Under the pieces are notes generated by a model that worked only from the letters and a program-made list of their open reading frames with translations, did not search any database and was not told the origin of the DNA. Positions 53,248-63,532 of a DNA stretch of 64,000 nucleotides are shown in pieces. A program made the translations under genes and the position numbers. The stretch is from Staphylococcus borealis (GTDB lineage: Bacteria > Bacillota > Bacilli > Staphylococcales > Staphylococcaceae). The stretch is from the NCBI RefSeq assembly GCF_001224225.1, contig NZ_CUEE01000001.1:496001-560000 (forward strand). Reading direction: 5' to 3'. Positions within the stretch are counted from its first letter, which is position 1. Each line of letters opens with the position of its first letter.

Positions 53248-54582
53248 TTATTCCATCGCATTACTAATTGCTTTCTTAAATGTACGTTGATCAATGCTAT
53301 TGTTCTTCTCTTGTTGCGCAACAATACGTTGTTTAAATTGTTTTTTATCTTGTGCGACTTCGTTCAATATTTCAATTAACTGTTGTGGTTCACTTTGCTG
53401 AGTGATATTCTTTTCTGAAATAAATGCACGGCGATGTGCGGTTTCATCATAAGCTATAATCAATTGATTATTAAGCATTGCACGCTCAATGGCATTTACG
53501 ATTTCGCCACCCTTATTGATATCTAAATAAACATCGCAAGTTGCGAATAAGTGATGAACCTTTTCTTGAGTAATGGTTGGATAGAGTTTAACGTTATCAT
53601 ATTTGCCTAAGTCCATTAACTTAGCTGACATTTCAGTAATCGCGCCTATATGAAATTGATAATCTTTGCATTGCTGTATGATCTTTTCCAAATTTGGAAT
53701 ATCATCAGAATTTGTTAAATTGAGTATTTGTTTCGTATATTGATTGGATTTCTGATAATCATACACATAACCCGCTTGACGAATCAATGGATGGTAGTGT
53801 GATGCAATATTGGATGTAATATCTTCAAACTCTACACGATCTGGGATAATTACACTTGCATGAAAGCGCCCATTATCTAACAATAACTTCATATTTCCCG
53901 GGACATCTCCATGACTCTGTTCTTGCCAAAATAACACTGCATTTGCAATATGATTCGATTGGTATAATACAAAGAAAGGTGTCGCTAATGAATTAATAAA
54001 GACGTCTGATGTATCAACATCTAATTGTTCTAAGAAGAAGCTGATAAAGTCCTGCTTCGTCGCAAAGAAATGCGACTGACCTTGCCAATCTAAGACGATA
54101 TCATTAGTGACAAAGTTCTCATATAATACCTCATTGCCTTGTCGATCCACATACGTTTTCAAGATTGCCGTTTTATTTAAATCATATAGCGTTTCCGCAT
54201 ATTTAAAGCCATCTTTATTGTAAAAATCAACCGACCGCAGTTGACCATTTGTATCAAACCATTCTACAAAGTTTACGATTCTATTTTTAAAGTGTTCACG
54301 ATAAAAGATACGACCTCGAACATGACCGTTATCTATAATTTCAGCTTGATCATGATTCCCTTTAATTTCCCACAATGGTGGTACTTGAACTTCATTGAAA
54401 AAGGCTGCTTTATCACTATCCTTATGTTCGTAATTTGCAAAAAATTGATAAGGTGATATAAAGCCGTCAGGTAAAAAACCATCATCGTCCATCACAATAG
54501 TTTGATGCTGAAATCCTGCAAGTTGAAGTGATTGTTGAAGTTTTTGTGATGCTTCATCATATTTTTCAAATAAATTAATCAT
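53248..54582 (-). CDS. gtfB: Accessory Sec glycosyltransferase-stabilising protein GtfB
   Basis: A 444-residue protein of the GtfB (Gtf2) family. It lacks an intact catalytic site and forms a complex with GtfA that starts O-GlcNAc glycosylation of the serine-rich repeat adhesin in the cytoplasm; GtfB binds the acceptor. Typical is the beta-rich N-terminal half (NRIVNFVEWFDTNGQLRSVD) and the GT-B-like C-terminal half. It overlaps the end of gtfA (stop at 54575, start 54582; ribosome site GAGGTG inside gtfA), the sign of translational coupling. The last gene of the operon, as in other staphylococci. Confidence 0.93.
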   Translation of the reverse strand: MINLFEKYDEASQKLQQSLQLAGFQHQTIVMDDDGFLPDGFISPYQFFANYEHKDSDKAAFFNEVQVPPLWEIKGNHDQAEIIDNGHVRGRIFYREHFKNRIVNFVEWFDTNGQLRSVDFYNKDGFKYAETLYDLNKTAILKTYVDRQGNEVLYENFVTNDIVLDWQGQSHFFATKQDFISFFLEQLDVDTSDVFINSLATPFFVLYQSNHIANAVLFWQEQSHGDVPGNMKLLLDNGRFHASVIIPDRVEFEDITSNIASHYHPLIRQAGYVYDYQKSNQYTKQILNLTNSDDIPNLEKIIQQCKDYQFHIGAITEMSAKLMDLGKYDNVKLYPTITQEKVHHLFATCDVYLDINKGGEIVNAIERAMLNNQLIIAYDETAHRRAFISEKNITQQSEPQQLIEILNEVAQDKKQFKQRIVAQQEKNNSIDQRTFKKAISNAME

Positions 54583-56083
54583 ATAGCACCTCATCGATTA
54601 AATTTTGCCATTTTTGCGTAATATACTCGGTTTTAAATGGTTCTGCTATAGTATACGACGTATCATGTGGTTGCTTAGGTCCATCATTAAAATACTGCAC
54701 GATTTTCTCAGCCATATGATCAGTAATAACCTCGATATCTTGGTTATCCCTATCGATAGGAATGAGGTAGCCATTTTCACCATGCTTAATAAAGGTTGGA
54801 TTGCCATAATTCACATCAAAGCCTATCATTCCAAGTCCTGAACCTACCGCTTCCATTAGCGTTAAGCCAAAGCCTTCGCTTGTTGATGCCGACATAAACA
54901 CATCATAGTTGGCATAGATATCATCTAATTTCACATGCCCTTTTAGCTGAATATAATCTTGCGCTTGATGTTCCGTAATAATGTCTTCAATCTTCGTTCT
55001 TTCGTTCCCATGACCATATATATCAAATGTTAACTGTGGTACCTCTTTTTTAGCTTTAATGACCGCTAGCGCTATCCAATCTACATGCTTTTCACTCGCT
55101 AATCTTGAAGCTGTAAGCATTGAATATGGCTTTCTCTCCGTCTTTGGATAACTCAATTGATGTAAGCTACCAACAGGTATGGTACGAACACGAGGTTGAT
55201 GTGCGGTATAGGTTTCGAATTGTTCTGTTAGAATCTGATTTTGTAGGTCTGTTGCTGTAATGTAAAAATCAATATAAGGTGCTTGCGTAAAAACATATTC
55301 ATAATAATTATTCCACAAAATATAACGGTCATCTGTAGCATTGTCACTATAATGTTCTGCATGCACAACGATGCCGACTTTACTTTGTCCTTTATGTTCC
55401 AAAATCGCTTGCCCCACTTCAGTTGAGCGATCGATAATGACAACATCATTCGCGTTTAAGTTTAATTTCTCCATGAAATAAGCTACAAACGCTTGTTTAC
55501 TGTATAAACGCGCATCATCAAATACATACACACTGGATTCTCCGTCAATATGTTCCTTATAAGCAATAGAACCATCTTCATTATAAAACTGTCTCTTATA
55601 TAACTTGGCACGATTTTCATAAGGTGCATAATACTCTGAGAATGTACGTACATAGCTATAGTAATCCTTTCGCACTAACATACCGTTAATGACAAATTCT
55701 GCACGATCGACAATTGTGTCATTTTCATTTTTTAAATAACAAGTCACATATGAATTATCATTTCCAATGTATAAACGAATCGTTTTACCCGTGATGGTTT
55801 GGGCAGTGACAGGATTACCTAAATCGTTAATCAAATCATCAATGGTATACGTTGTTGGTGCAATAGGAATATCACTAAAATATTGATACAACCATATCAC
55901 TTCATCATCTTTAAACCCGATATTGGCTGTTAACGTTTGAATATTTTCTGCGGAAATAAAGTCCAAAAAAATAAATTTAGCTGGTTGATTGACCGCTCTT
56001 AATAATTTAGCACGATAAGCTTGAGCATATTCTACACCACTGCTCGCCCATCCAATGCCAAAATTGATATTATATATCGTCAC
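54575..56083 (-). CDS. gtfA: Accessory Sec glycosyltransferase GtfA
   Basis: A 502-residue GT-B glycosyltransferase that transfers GlcNAc from UDP-GlcNAc to serine/threonine of SraP. The N-terminal part begins NINFGIGWASSGVEYAQAYR, the C-terminal catalytic part has EKHVDWIALAVIKAKKEVP and the nucleotide-binding MSASTSEGFGLTLMEAVGSG. The length is usual. The GTG start follows GAGGTG and lies 16 bases after the secA2 stop, with gtfB overlapping at the other end, so the genes are co-translated in the accessory Sec operon. Confidence 0.95.
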   Translation of the reverse strand: MTIYNINFGIGWASSGVEYAQAYRAKLLRAVNQPAKFIFLDFISAENIQTLTANIGFKDDEVIWLYQYFSDIPIAPTTYTIDDLINDLGNPVTAQTITGKTIRLYIGNDNSYVTCYLKNENDTIVDRAEFVINGMLVRKDYYSYVRTFSEYYAPYENRAKLYKRQFYNEDGSIAYKEHIDGESSVYVFDDARLYSKQAFVAYFMEKLNLNANDVVIIDRSTEVGQAILEHKGQSKVGIVVHAEHYSDNATDDRYILWNNYYEYVFTQAPYIDFYITATDLQNQILTEQFETYTAHQPRVRTIPVGSLHQLSYPKTERKPYSMLTASRLASEKHVDWIALAVIKAKKEVPQLTFDIYGHGNERTKIEDIITEHQAQDYIQLKGHVKLDDIYANYDVFMSASTSEGFGLTLMEAVGSGLGMIGFDVNYGNPTFIKHGENGYLIPIDRDNQDIEVITDHMAEKIVQYFNDGPKQPHDTSYTIAEPFKTEYITQKWQNLIDEVLYD

Positions 56084-56099
56084 TTATGAACACCTCATT

Positions 56100-58490
56100 T
56101 TAAGGGAAATGTACTACTAAATCTTGCTCTTTATCAAACGTTAATATACTTAAACATAAATTACGAATGATTCCTCGTTTAATATTAATCAGCATCATGT
56201 CATAGGTTTCTAGCGCTACTTTATGATACTCGAAAATCGCATTACGTTGACCATTTTGTCGGTTATTGACACTCGCTTTAAGTTGTTGCAGTTGATCAAC
56301 TTGACTGATCCATTCAGCATCGATTGCTTTTAATATCGCTTTTTGTTGAAAACGTAATTTAAAATAATCATTACCTGCAATTTCCATATTATATTTTAGT
56401 TGCTTGTTGAATTGTTGTATTAAATAATCGATGGTTTGGTCACGGGTTTGTATATATTGGCTGATTGATGTGTCATGGAAACTAAAACTCAATTGCTCAT
56501 ATATATAACGCACAATGTCATCTTTTGTATCAATTCCCCTTGTTCTCAAATCATAGTCAAAGACATCACGCGCTAATGTATCATAGTCAAATCCACTAAA
56601 GTCAGATGTTTCAAGGATACGATTGCGTTCTTCATACACACGATCACGTTGAATACCAATACTTTTTTCAAATTCATTCGCCATCTCACGTGCCATCATT
56701 GCAGTTTCTTCAGATACACGCTGTGCTTTCGTAACGATGCCCCTCACTTTATTTCTGAAAAAGGGACTATTTTGTAATTTCACTGAATCAATGTTTCTTA
56801 GTTTCTCATTTTCAGCTAACTTCGACTTACTCCATCGTTTAACAATATAATCATCTAATGACACATATATCTGTGAAACGCCTGGATCACCTTGGCGACC
56901 TGAGCGTCCACGTAATTGTCTATCAACTCTACTATTCTCCATATGTTCATTGATAATCACAGCTAAACCGCCGAGTTCATGTACGCCGTCACCAAGTTTA
57001 ATATCTGTACCTCGTCCTGCCATACTCGTTGATACTGTAACAGCACCAAGTTGTCCTGCCTCAGCAATCATTTGTGCCTCTTTGGCAACATTTTGTGCAA
57101 TCAATAGATTATTAGGAATATTTTGTTTAAACAATTGTGCTGAGAAATATTCAGCCGCTTCTGCAGTTCTTGTAATTAAGAGTACCGGCTGTTTAGTAGC
57201 ATGAATATTGACTACATTTTCTAGTATCGCCTTATTCTTATCTTCGGATTTCGCATAGACACGATCTTCTTTATCATTACGTATAATCGGATTGTTAGTT
57301 GGAATTTCTACCACTAATTTAGAATACAAATCGAAGAATTCCTTTTCACCTAACTTGCCCGTTCCCGTCATTCCTGAAAATTGATGAAATAACTTAAATA
57401 AATTTTGGAACGTAATTGTCGCCATGACACTTAAATCTTGTGATAAATCTACAGATTCTTTCGCTTCAATAGCTTGATGTAGACCAGATTGTAGTTTCGT
57501 ACCTGGCAACATTCGTCCTGTAATACGGTCAATCAGTACAACTTCACCATTGTATATAAAGTAGTCCAAATTATCTTTAAATAGATATTTCGCACGTAAT
57601 GATAAATTGATGATACGTACTAAATCAAAATGTTGTGGTAGATAGATATTATTCACTTTAAAATAATGATTCGCTACATCAATACCTTCATCTGTAAGCC
57701 ACACTTCTTTTTTGTTTAATTTTACTTTGAAGTGCTTATCCTCGACTAACGTTTCTACAAACATTTTTACAATGTGAAATAAATTGGATTGGACACGTGG
57801 CGCACCAGAAATGACTAGCGGTGTTTGTGCAGCATCCAATATAATAGAATCTACTTCATCAATAATCGCAAAGTTTAATTCAGGTAAATATTTAGCGTTA
57901 ATATGATCTGCTAGATTATCAAATAAATAATCAAATCCTAAACGGCCATTCGTAGTATAAATAATGTCATGATGATATAATGCTTGCTTTTCATTATCGG
58001 CATAGTCATAGTCAGGACTATCAACAAATCCAAGCGACGCTGTTAAACCTAACCATTCATACAACGGTCTCATTTCTTGAAAGTCACGATTAGCTAAATA
58101 ATCATTTGTGGTAATTAGAAACGCACTTTTACCAGTGAGCGCGTTTAAATAGAGTGGCATAGTTGCTGTTAATGTCTTACCTTCTCCAGTTTGCATTTCT
58201 GCAATGTTGCCTTGATGCATAACAATCGCACCCATCACTTGAACATCTTTCGGATACATGCCTAACACACGTTTCGATGCTTCACGAATCGTTGCGTACG
58301 CTTCAGGTAACAATTTATTTAAAGTCGTTTCATTATTAGCCAAACGTTGTTTAAACTCAGCCGTCTTAGCTTGTAATGCTTCATCTGAAGATTGACGCAT
58401 TTGTTCACTTAATCGATTGACTGCTGTCAATTGCTTCTGTAACCGTTGTAAACGCATTGAATTAATCACGTTACTTACACGACTAGCCAT
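56100..58490 (-). CDS. secA2: Accessory Sec ATPase SecA2
   Basis: A 796-residue motor ATPase of the accessory Sec system. Helicase motifs are intact: Walker [17 protein letters not shown] (about residue 104), DEVDSI (about 215), [11 protein letters not shown] and the [12 protein letters not shown] / [14 protein letters not shown] motifs. It is shorter than housekeeping SecA (about 840) because it lacks the C-terminal zinc-binding tail, as expected for SecA2. It drives export of glycosylated SraP through SecY2. ATG 58490, behind AGGTGG, overlaps the asp3 end. Confidence 0.96.
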   Translation of the reverse strand: MASRVSNVINSMRLQRLQKQLTAVNRLSEQMRQSSDEALQAKTAEFKQRLANNETTLNKLLPEAYATIREASKRVLGMYPKDVQVMGAIVMHQGNIAEMQTGEGKTLTATMPLYLNALTGKSAFLITTNDYLANRDFQEMRPLYEWLGLTASLGFVDSPDYDYADNEKQALYHHDIIYTTNGRLGFDYLFDNLADHINAKYLPELNFAIIDEVDSIILDAAQTPLVISGAPRVQSNLFHIVKMFVETLVEDKHFKVKLNKKEVWLTDEGIDVANHYFKVNNIYLPQHFDLVRIINLSLRAKYLFKDNLDYFIYNGEVVLIDRITGRMLPGTKLQSGLHQAIEAKESVDLSQDLSVMATITFQNLFKLFHQFSGMTGTGKLGEKEFFDLYSKLVVEIPTNNPIIRNDKEDRVYAKSEDKNKAILENVVNIHATKQPVLLITRTAEAAEYFSAQLFKQNIPNNLLIAQNVAKEAQMIAEAGQLGAVTVSTSMAGRGTDIKLGDGVHELGGLAVIINEHMENSRVDRQLRGRSGRQGDPGVSQIYVSLDDYIVKRWSKSKLAENEKLRNIDSVKLQNSPFFRNKVRGIVTKAQRVSEETAMMAREMANEFEKSIGIQRDRVYEERNRILETSDFSGFDYDTLARDVFDYDLRTRGIDTKDDIVRYIYEQLSFSFHDTSISQYIQTRDQTIDYLIQQFNKQLKYNMEIAGNDYFKLRFQQKAILKAIDAEWISQVDQLQQLKASVNNRQNGQRNAIFEYHKVALETYDMMLINIKRGIIRNLCLSILTFDKEQDLVVHFP

Positions 58491-59025
58491 TTTGACCACC
58501 TCTCATATCGCTTCTTACGCCAAATATGACCCGATTTAATACGTCTAAATTCACTTTACTATCTACAATCTCATGCGCTACAGTATCCGCTTTATCGATT
58601 TCTTGAATTTTAATATTTTTGAAAAAGAGATGCGACAAACCAGCATTAATTAATTCAATTTTATAAGCATAAGCTTCATCAGGAAATTGAAATGTAGTAT
58701 CACTGTGTTTAATAATTAAGTACGAATGTTCAGTATCATTTTTACGATAAAATGTCATCTTAATATAGGCACTTCCTTGTGGCTGCGCATCAAAGTTCAA
58801 CAATACATTATAGTGATACCCTTTTTTCAAAATAGGAAGTGAGGGCACAGTCTTATGTTCACTAAATGTGGTTAACATACGCCAATCATGTATCACAGTT
58901 CCTGACGGCATTAATGGATTATTAAAATCCGTCCCCTCATCTTGAAAGCGCAGTTTCGTACCATACATAAACGTTCCCGTATTAATATGACGCCACAATA
59001 ATGTGTAACTATTTAATACTGACAT
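58483..59025 (-). CDS. asp3: Accessory secretory protein Asp3
   Basis: A 180-residue cytoplasmic protein of the Asp3 family with a beta-sandwich-like central part ([16 protein letters not shown]-like segment) and a C-terminal helix. Asp1, Asp2 and Asp3 form a complex that escorts the adhesin to SecA2. It overlaps asp2 (its start at 59025 lies inside asp2) and secA2 by a few bases. AGAG precedes ATG. The protein has no enzymatic motif. Confidence 0.92.
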   Translation of the reverse strand: MSVLNSYTLLWRHINTGTFMYGTKLRFQDEGTDFNNPLMPSGTVIHDWRMLTTFSEHKTVPSLPILKKGYHYNVLLNFDAQPQGSAYIKMTFYRKNDTEHSYLIIKHSDTTFQFPDEAYAYKIELINAGLSHLFFKNIKIQEIDKADTVAHEIVDSKVNLDVLNRVIFGVRSDMRGGQNG

Positions 59026-60571
59026 TGCTATCTCTCCCGAATTGATCTTTTAGAATAATGTTATAAAAATTGACAAACCAGCTAGTAATGGTAGGTGAAT
59101 CATCATTATGTCGTCCTGGTACACCACGGCTCATCATATGTGCACCTTGTTTTTCCAATACTTGTGATACATTTTGGAAGGCTTTGGTATCGTAATCATC
59201 ATTGTGCATGTATGCAATAGCAAAGATTGTATGCGATAAATGACTCGCTTTTAATTTTTCCCAAAATCGTGTATCCAAACGTTGAATGTTTGACATTGCG
59301 TTATCTCTTTCATTCGCTAGTAAAACATCATTCGCTGTTCCAAATTCATTAGGCCGTAACAATTTCATATTATCTGCTATCGTTCCAATATTTAACAATG
59401 GTTTCCCTACTACAACTGCAGCTGGTTCTAATTGAGCTGCATAGTATAAGGCCCCAAATGACCCCATCGATAGTCCTGATAGTATGAGCTCATCATGTTT
59501 AAAGCCTAGAAAGTCTAAGGCATGGCGTATTACGTCGATGACCCCTTGTTCAAATGTTTCGGATCCAAGGTAAAATGAACCACCTTCAAGTCGAGGATCT
59601 CCAATTAAAATAAATGGCGCATCCATCTTATTCATCATAAAATAACCTTCAAATCCTTCAGCAGGTCGATAACCACTAAAATACACATTGAGCGGTGGTT
59701 TCATATCACCTGGATTGAAATAATGAATAAACTCATCTCGTTTCTCATCAGCAAAACGTTGTCCACCCATAATAAATTGTCCCATTTCTAGTCGTGACCA
59801 ACGTTTATGGATCGCACCAATACGTAACTTACCTTTACCTTTTGCTTTAAGCGATACACTTATATTGGCTTGTTCTGACCACATTGGCATTTGAATAGGT
59901 TGTGTTAAATCGTGCTGTAGATAACGTAAGGTCACATCTGGAAAGTTTGCGGACCATATTGGCGTTAGTCTAAAGGTATATTCAATTTCGACGTCCCCTT
60001 CAATCACATACTCCGGCCAAATTTCATTAACGATGTTCTTATCATTAACTAAATTTTGCGTCCACGTAACTAAAGGTTTAAAAGCGTTACCAAAGTCTCC
60101 TTCTAGAACGAGATATTTATTTCCTTCATATTCATACGTTCCTTGAAAATTTGGATTAACCATCGTTTTAATTGGTGATATCCTATCACCATATTGCCCA
60201 GGAAATGTCACAGCTAACAATTTATGATGTAGCTCTTCCTCAGTTTGATAATTAAGTTTCTTTACAAATTTGTGTTGGATCAATGGCTCATCATCATATT
60301 TTGGAGACCACATTTGTGCATCAATGACCGTATTATGAGGTGTTGTAACGATTTGTAATAAATCCATTAACTCAGGTGAGTATGCACTTTGCACAAATAC
60401 TAAATCAAAGTTACCAAACGTTTCTATAATACTTTTCACAGCCTCGATATAACCACTATCGAATGTGAATAATGCATCATCTAGATAATCCCATTCAACA
60501 CCTTTTTTACTATCAAATAATGGTTCTAAATCTTGCCCACCCACTTGTAAAATTCTAAATTTACGTGCCAT
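59009..60571 (-). CDS. asp2: Accessory secretory protein Asp2 (acetyltransferase-like)
   Basis: A 520-residue protein with a C-terminal alpha/beta-hydrolase fold. The nucleophile serine lies in LSGLSMGSFGALYYA (about residue 370), followed by an Asp/His-containing end (HNDDSPT). Asp2 in streptococci acetylates GlcNAc on the adhesin and takes part in export. The N-terminal half is specific to the family. I chose ATG 60571 (MARKFRILQVGGQD), giving a normal N-terminus. It overlaps asp1 and asp3 by 11 and 17 bases, as expected for a tightly coupled operon. Confidence 0.94.
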   Translation of the reverse strand: MARKFRILQVGGQDLEPLFDSKKGVEWDYLDDALFTFDSGYIEAVKSIIETFGNFDLVFVQSAYSPELMDLLQIVTTPHNTVIDAQMWSPKYDDEPLIQHKFVKKLNYQTEEELHHKLLAVTFPGQYGDRISPIKTMVNPNFQGTYEYEGNKYLVLEGDFGNAFKPLVTWTQNLVNDKNIVNEIWPEYVIEGDVEIEYTFRLTPIWSANFPDVTLRYLQHDLTQPIQMPMWSEQANISVSLKAKGKGKLRIGAIHKRWSRLEMGQFIMGGQRFADEKRDEFIHYFNPGDMKPPLNVYFSGYRPAEGFEGYFMMNKMDAPFILIGDPRLEGGSFYLGSETFEQGVIDVIRHALDFLGFKHDELILSGLSMGSFGALYYAAQLEPAAVVVGKPLLNIGTIADNMKLLRPNEFGTANDVLLANERDNAMSNIQRLDTRFWEKLKASHLSHTIFAIAYMHNDDYDTKAFQNVSQVLEKQGAHMMSRGVPGRHNDDSPTITSWFVNFYNIILKDQFGRDSNVSIK

Positions 60572-62135
60572 GCATTTCACCTTCAATCAAACGATGTAAT
60601 CGTTGAATAATCTTTTCTGAACTAAATTCATTACTCAACTTTATAGAATGCGCAAATGAATAGTTCCAATTCTTTAAATTGACTAAGAAATAATCTAAAG
60701 CTGTACTCAATTGTTGAATCTCTTCAATGACTAAACCATTTAACTTATGATCAACATAATCCGTTTCTCGCATATTTATTTGAGGTACACCCGCACTAAT
60801 ACTTGAAATTTGTAAATATAAATCCGGTTCTCGATTTAAATCTACAATCACTCTCAATTGTGACATTTCTTTGATTAAATCTTCTTCGAAAGGCACATAA
60901 ATCAACTTAACCTTTTCCACTTCGTCTTCAACTAACTCCGTTTGTAATATATCTTGAACCTCTGGCGAGAATGACTCAGTCTTTGTATTTAATACTTTAT
61001 TTAATTGATGAATCTCATCTTTGAACCATTGTGGTATATCACTTTCAACTGAACGCGTTAATACATGTAGCATTGTTTGCTCATGTTGATTAATATATTG
61101 ACTCAGTTGATCCATAACCGAGCGTAAGTCGTTATCATTAAGTTCACCTAACCAAACACCAATATTTGTTTCATATAATTGGCTACTCATATTAGGTAAT
61201 ATTTGTGCATCAAAGGGTGTCACACGCATTGTTTCAAAAGGTAAATAGTTAGGATTTTGAGCTATAAATTGGTCTAACAATATCGTATTCTCTTGCGTAT
61301 CCACGATACAGTGATTTGCTTTACCAATCGTCTCTAATAATGCAACATTGATCGTTTTATTTCTCTGCTTAAATATCGAAAAACACATATTCTCTGGTTT
61401 AAATGTATCTATCATTAAATGATTATGTCGTTCATCTGCAGCAATAATTATTTTATCGTCATCTGCTAACGTCGACATATGATATTGCTGTAACTTTTCA
61501 TGGATAAGTTCATCCATATTTTTATACGCTTTCTTTTGAAAATGATCATCAAATTCTGATTGAATCGCTACCCTCTGCGTCGTAAAATTTTGAACCATCA
61601 TACATTGACCGTCTACATTTAAATAATATCTATTCACAGGTGCTTGCGTCTCATTATATGTCTCAATAGCTGACACAAACCCTCTGTCATCAAATATAAA
61701 TTTACGACTGAGCCTATTCTCTTCATATGCTTCGATATAGAGTAGATAGCCTTCTTGACTAAAAATAATTTTGGAAAATTGATTATCACCTGTAATAGCT
61801 ATCACTTGATAAGGTGTATAGATAAATTCCGTATCCTCAGGCCAAGATAACGTTCTAAAATCAATCGCTATAGGTGTGAGATACGTCGCCCCTTGTATGT
61901 CATCAAACAGAGACCAGTAATTGATTTCATAAAGTTCATGACGATGTAAAAACAGACGCAACATAGGATTATAATTTAAGATGATTGTATTAAATGATTC
62001 ATCATTTTTATGGTGCATTGACATTAAACTTACCATGTCATCAAATTCTGTCGTTTTTCTTTTTTTATAAAAGGGCTCAACAGCGCTATCCCACCAATTG
62101 TTCGAATCATACCATGCAGGTATAAACTGTTTCAT
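60561..62135 (-). CDS. asp1: Accessory secretory protein Asp1
   Basis: A 524-residue protein of the Asp1 family, with a GT-B-like fold but no catalytic motif. It begins MKQFIPAWYDSNNWWDSAVEPFY, typical of Asp1, with aromatic-rich segments throughout. With Asp2 and Asp3 it binds the glycosylated adhesin. TAGGAGA precedes ATG 62135, just 9 bases after the stop of secY2. Confidence 0.93.
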   Translation of the reverse strand: MKQFIPAWYDSNNWWDSAVEPFYKKRKTTEFDDMVSLMSMHHKNDESFNTIILNYNPMLRLFLHRHELYEINYWSLFDDIQGATYLTPIAIDFRTLSWPEDTEFIYTPYQVIAITGDNQFSKIIFSQEGYLLYIEAYEENRLSRKFIFDDRGFVSAIETYNETQAPVNRYYLNVDGQCMMVQNFTTQRVAIQSEFDDHFQKKAYKNMDELIHEKLQQYHMSTLADDDKIIIAADERHNHLMIDTFKPENMCFSIFKQRNKTINVALLETIGKANHCIVDTQENTILLDQFIAQNPNYLPFETMRVTPFDAQILPNMSSQLYETNIGVWLGELNDNDLRSVMDQLSQYINQHEQTMLHVLTRSVESDIPQWFKDEIHQLNKVLNTKTESFSPEVQDILQTELVEDEVEKVKLIYVPFEEDLIKEMSQLRVIVDLNREPDLYLQISSISAGVPQINMRETDYVDHKLNGLVIEEIQQLSTALDYFLVNLKNWNYSFAHSIKLSNEFSSEKIIQRLHRLIEGEMHGT

Positions 62136-62144
62136 AATTATCTC

Positions 62145-63344
62145 CTACCAATATTTATTCAAGATTTGCTTGTAACGATCAAAGTATAAATAGGTGCGAA
62201 TCGTCTCACCAATATTAATACTGATATAAACTAAAATAATTAATTGCATTGAAAAGTAAATTTCTGTGGATAGATTAGGCACTAACAATGTTGAATATAG
62301 TGGCACTGCTAAAATCAGAGCAACTAATATGGCGCCAGTCCAACATACCTTTCTTGCTTTACTATTTAAATATTGTTCTGTCTCACGACCCGGACGTATA
62401 GCATCAAAATAATTTCCATTCTTTAGAAATTCATTTGCTTTTTTCTTAGTATTAATTAAGAAACGTGACAGCAAGTAACTTAGTACGATTTGTAACACAA
62501 TATAAAACGTAATGCCGATTGGACTAGCAAAACTTAAAAATCCTAAACTTGCATTAGTACCAAATAATGATGCTATTAAATGAATCAAGTTATTAAGCAA
62601 TACATAAACTGATAAACTGATCATAATTGAAATACTCCCAGCCGGATTCAATTTCCATGATAAATACGTCGGTGTCTTCTGCGTCGTGTTATTCATCATG
62701 TCTTTATAAGGAAGTCGATATTCCGATAACTCAATAAATAATAAAACGAGTAATGCGACGATTAATGTCACAATAACTAATATGAGTAATACGACACTTA
62801 CATTAAGTTTGAAAAAATGTTGATTGTTAAATAAAGACTTAATCAAACTCGTTAATACAATAGGCATAGGCCCACAGATACCATATGTGATGTTTTGATC
62901 AGCTAACCAAACCAATAACATTGTCCCTGTAACAAGAACTAGCATAAGTAACATGACATTTGAATCTTTAATAAAGTTATTATGAATATACGTATTGATT
63001 ACAAAATAACTTTGAAATATCGCAAACACTATCGTTATAATTCTTTCCTTGTAATGTTTTTCAGAACGTGTTTGTTTCGTAGCTTGATCCAAATTTCGAT
63101 AATTCAATAGCATAATGATAACTAGCGACGTTAACCAAGGACCAAGACCTAATGAGAACACATTTAACGTATGAAGATCTCCACCCACATTCGAAACCGC
63201 TAATTTAAAAAATGTGTCTTTATTATCATATACATCGTTCGAACCTACGATTGAAATATGACTCCCGAAAATGTAGACAACCAATATAAAACAGGTAAAT
63301 ACAATCCTCTTATATAAAACCTTATATTCACGATTTTTTATCAT
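62145..63344 (-). CDS. secY2: Accessory Sec channel SecY2
   Basis: A 399-residue SecY-family membrane protein with ten predicted helices, specific for SraP. It keeps short SecY-like signatures (NVFSLGLGPWLTSLVIIMLL near the first third, YLLSRFLINTKKKANEFLKNGNYFDAIRPGRETEQYL near the last third, abridged here) and is shorter than housekeeping SecY (about 430). ATG 63344, behind AGGTGG. It is the first gene of the accessory Sec operon, downstream of sraP and separated from it by an inverted repeat. Confidence 0.93.
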   Translation of the reverse strand: MIKNREYKVLYKRIVFTCFILVVYIFGSHISIVGSNDVYDNKDTFFKLAVSNVGGDLHTLNVFSLGLGPWLTSLVIIMLLNYRNLDQATKQTRSEKHYKERIITIVFAIFQSYFVINTYIHNNFIKDSNVMLLMLVLVTGTMLLVWLADQNITYGICGPMPIVLTSLIKSLFNNQHFFKLNVSVVLLILVIVTLIVALLVLLFIELSEYRLPYKDMMNNTTQKTPTYLSWKLNPAGSISIMISLSVYVLLNNLIHLIASLFGTNASLGFLSFASPIGITFYIVLQIVLSYLLSRFLINTKKKANEFLKNGNYFDAIRPGRETEQYLNSKARKVCWTGAILVALILAVPLYSTLLVPNLSTEIYFSMQLIILVYISINIGETIRTYLYFDRYKQILNKYW

Positions 63345-63388
63345 AATTCCACCTAAAATTTTAAAAATAAAGTTTTTTACATTATATC

Positions 63389-63467
63389 AAAGAGGCTAAA
63401 GATATTAATTAGTTTGGTTTATACATACATTATTCCAACCAATAATTATACTTTAGCCTCTTTTTTT
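63389..63467. terminator. Inverted repeat between sraP and secY2
   Basis: AAGAGGCTAAAG pairs perfectly with CTTTAGCCTCTT across a 50-base loop containing an inner TTGGTT/AACCAA pair. Seven Ts follow on the plus strand. On the minus strand it is followed by TTGATATAATG, which contains a TATAAT -10 box for secY2. It probably ends or attenuates sraP transcription. Confidence 0.6.
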
Positions 63468-63532
63468 AAGGATAGACAATCACCTTATTAACAAGTGATT
63501 ATTTTACAAATCTATCTCCCTAATGAAATAGT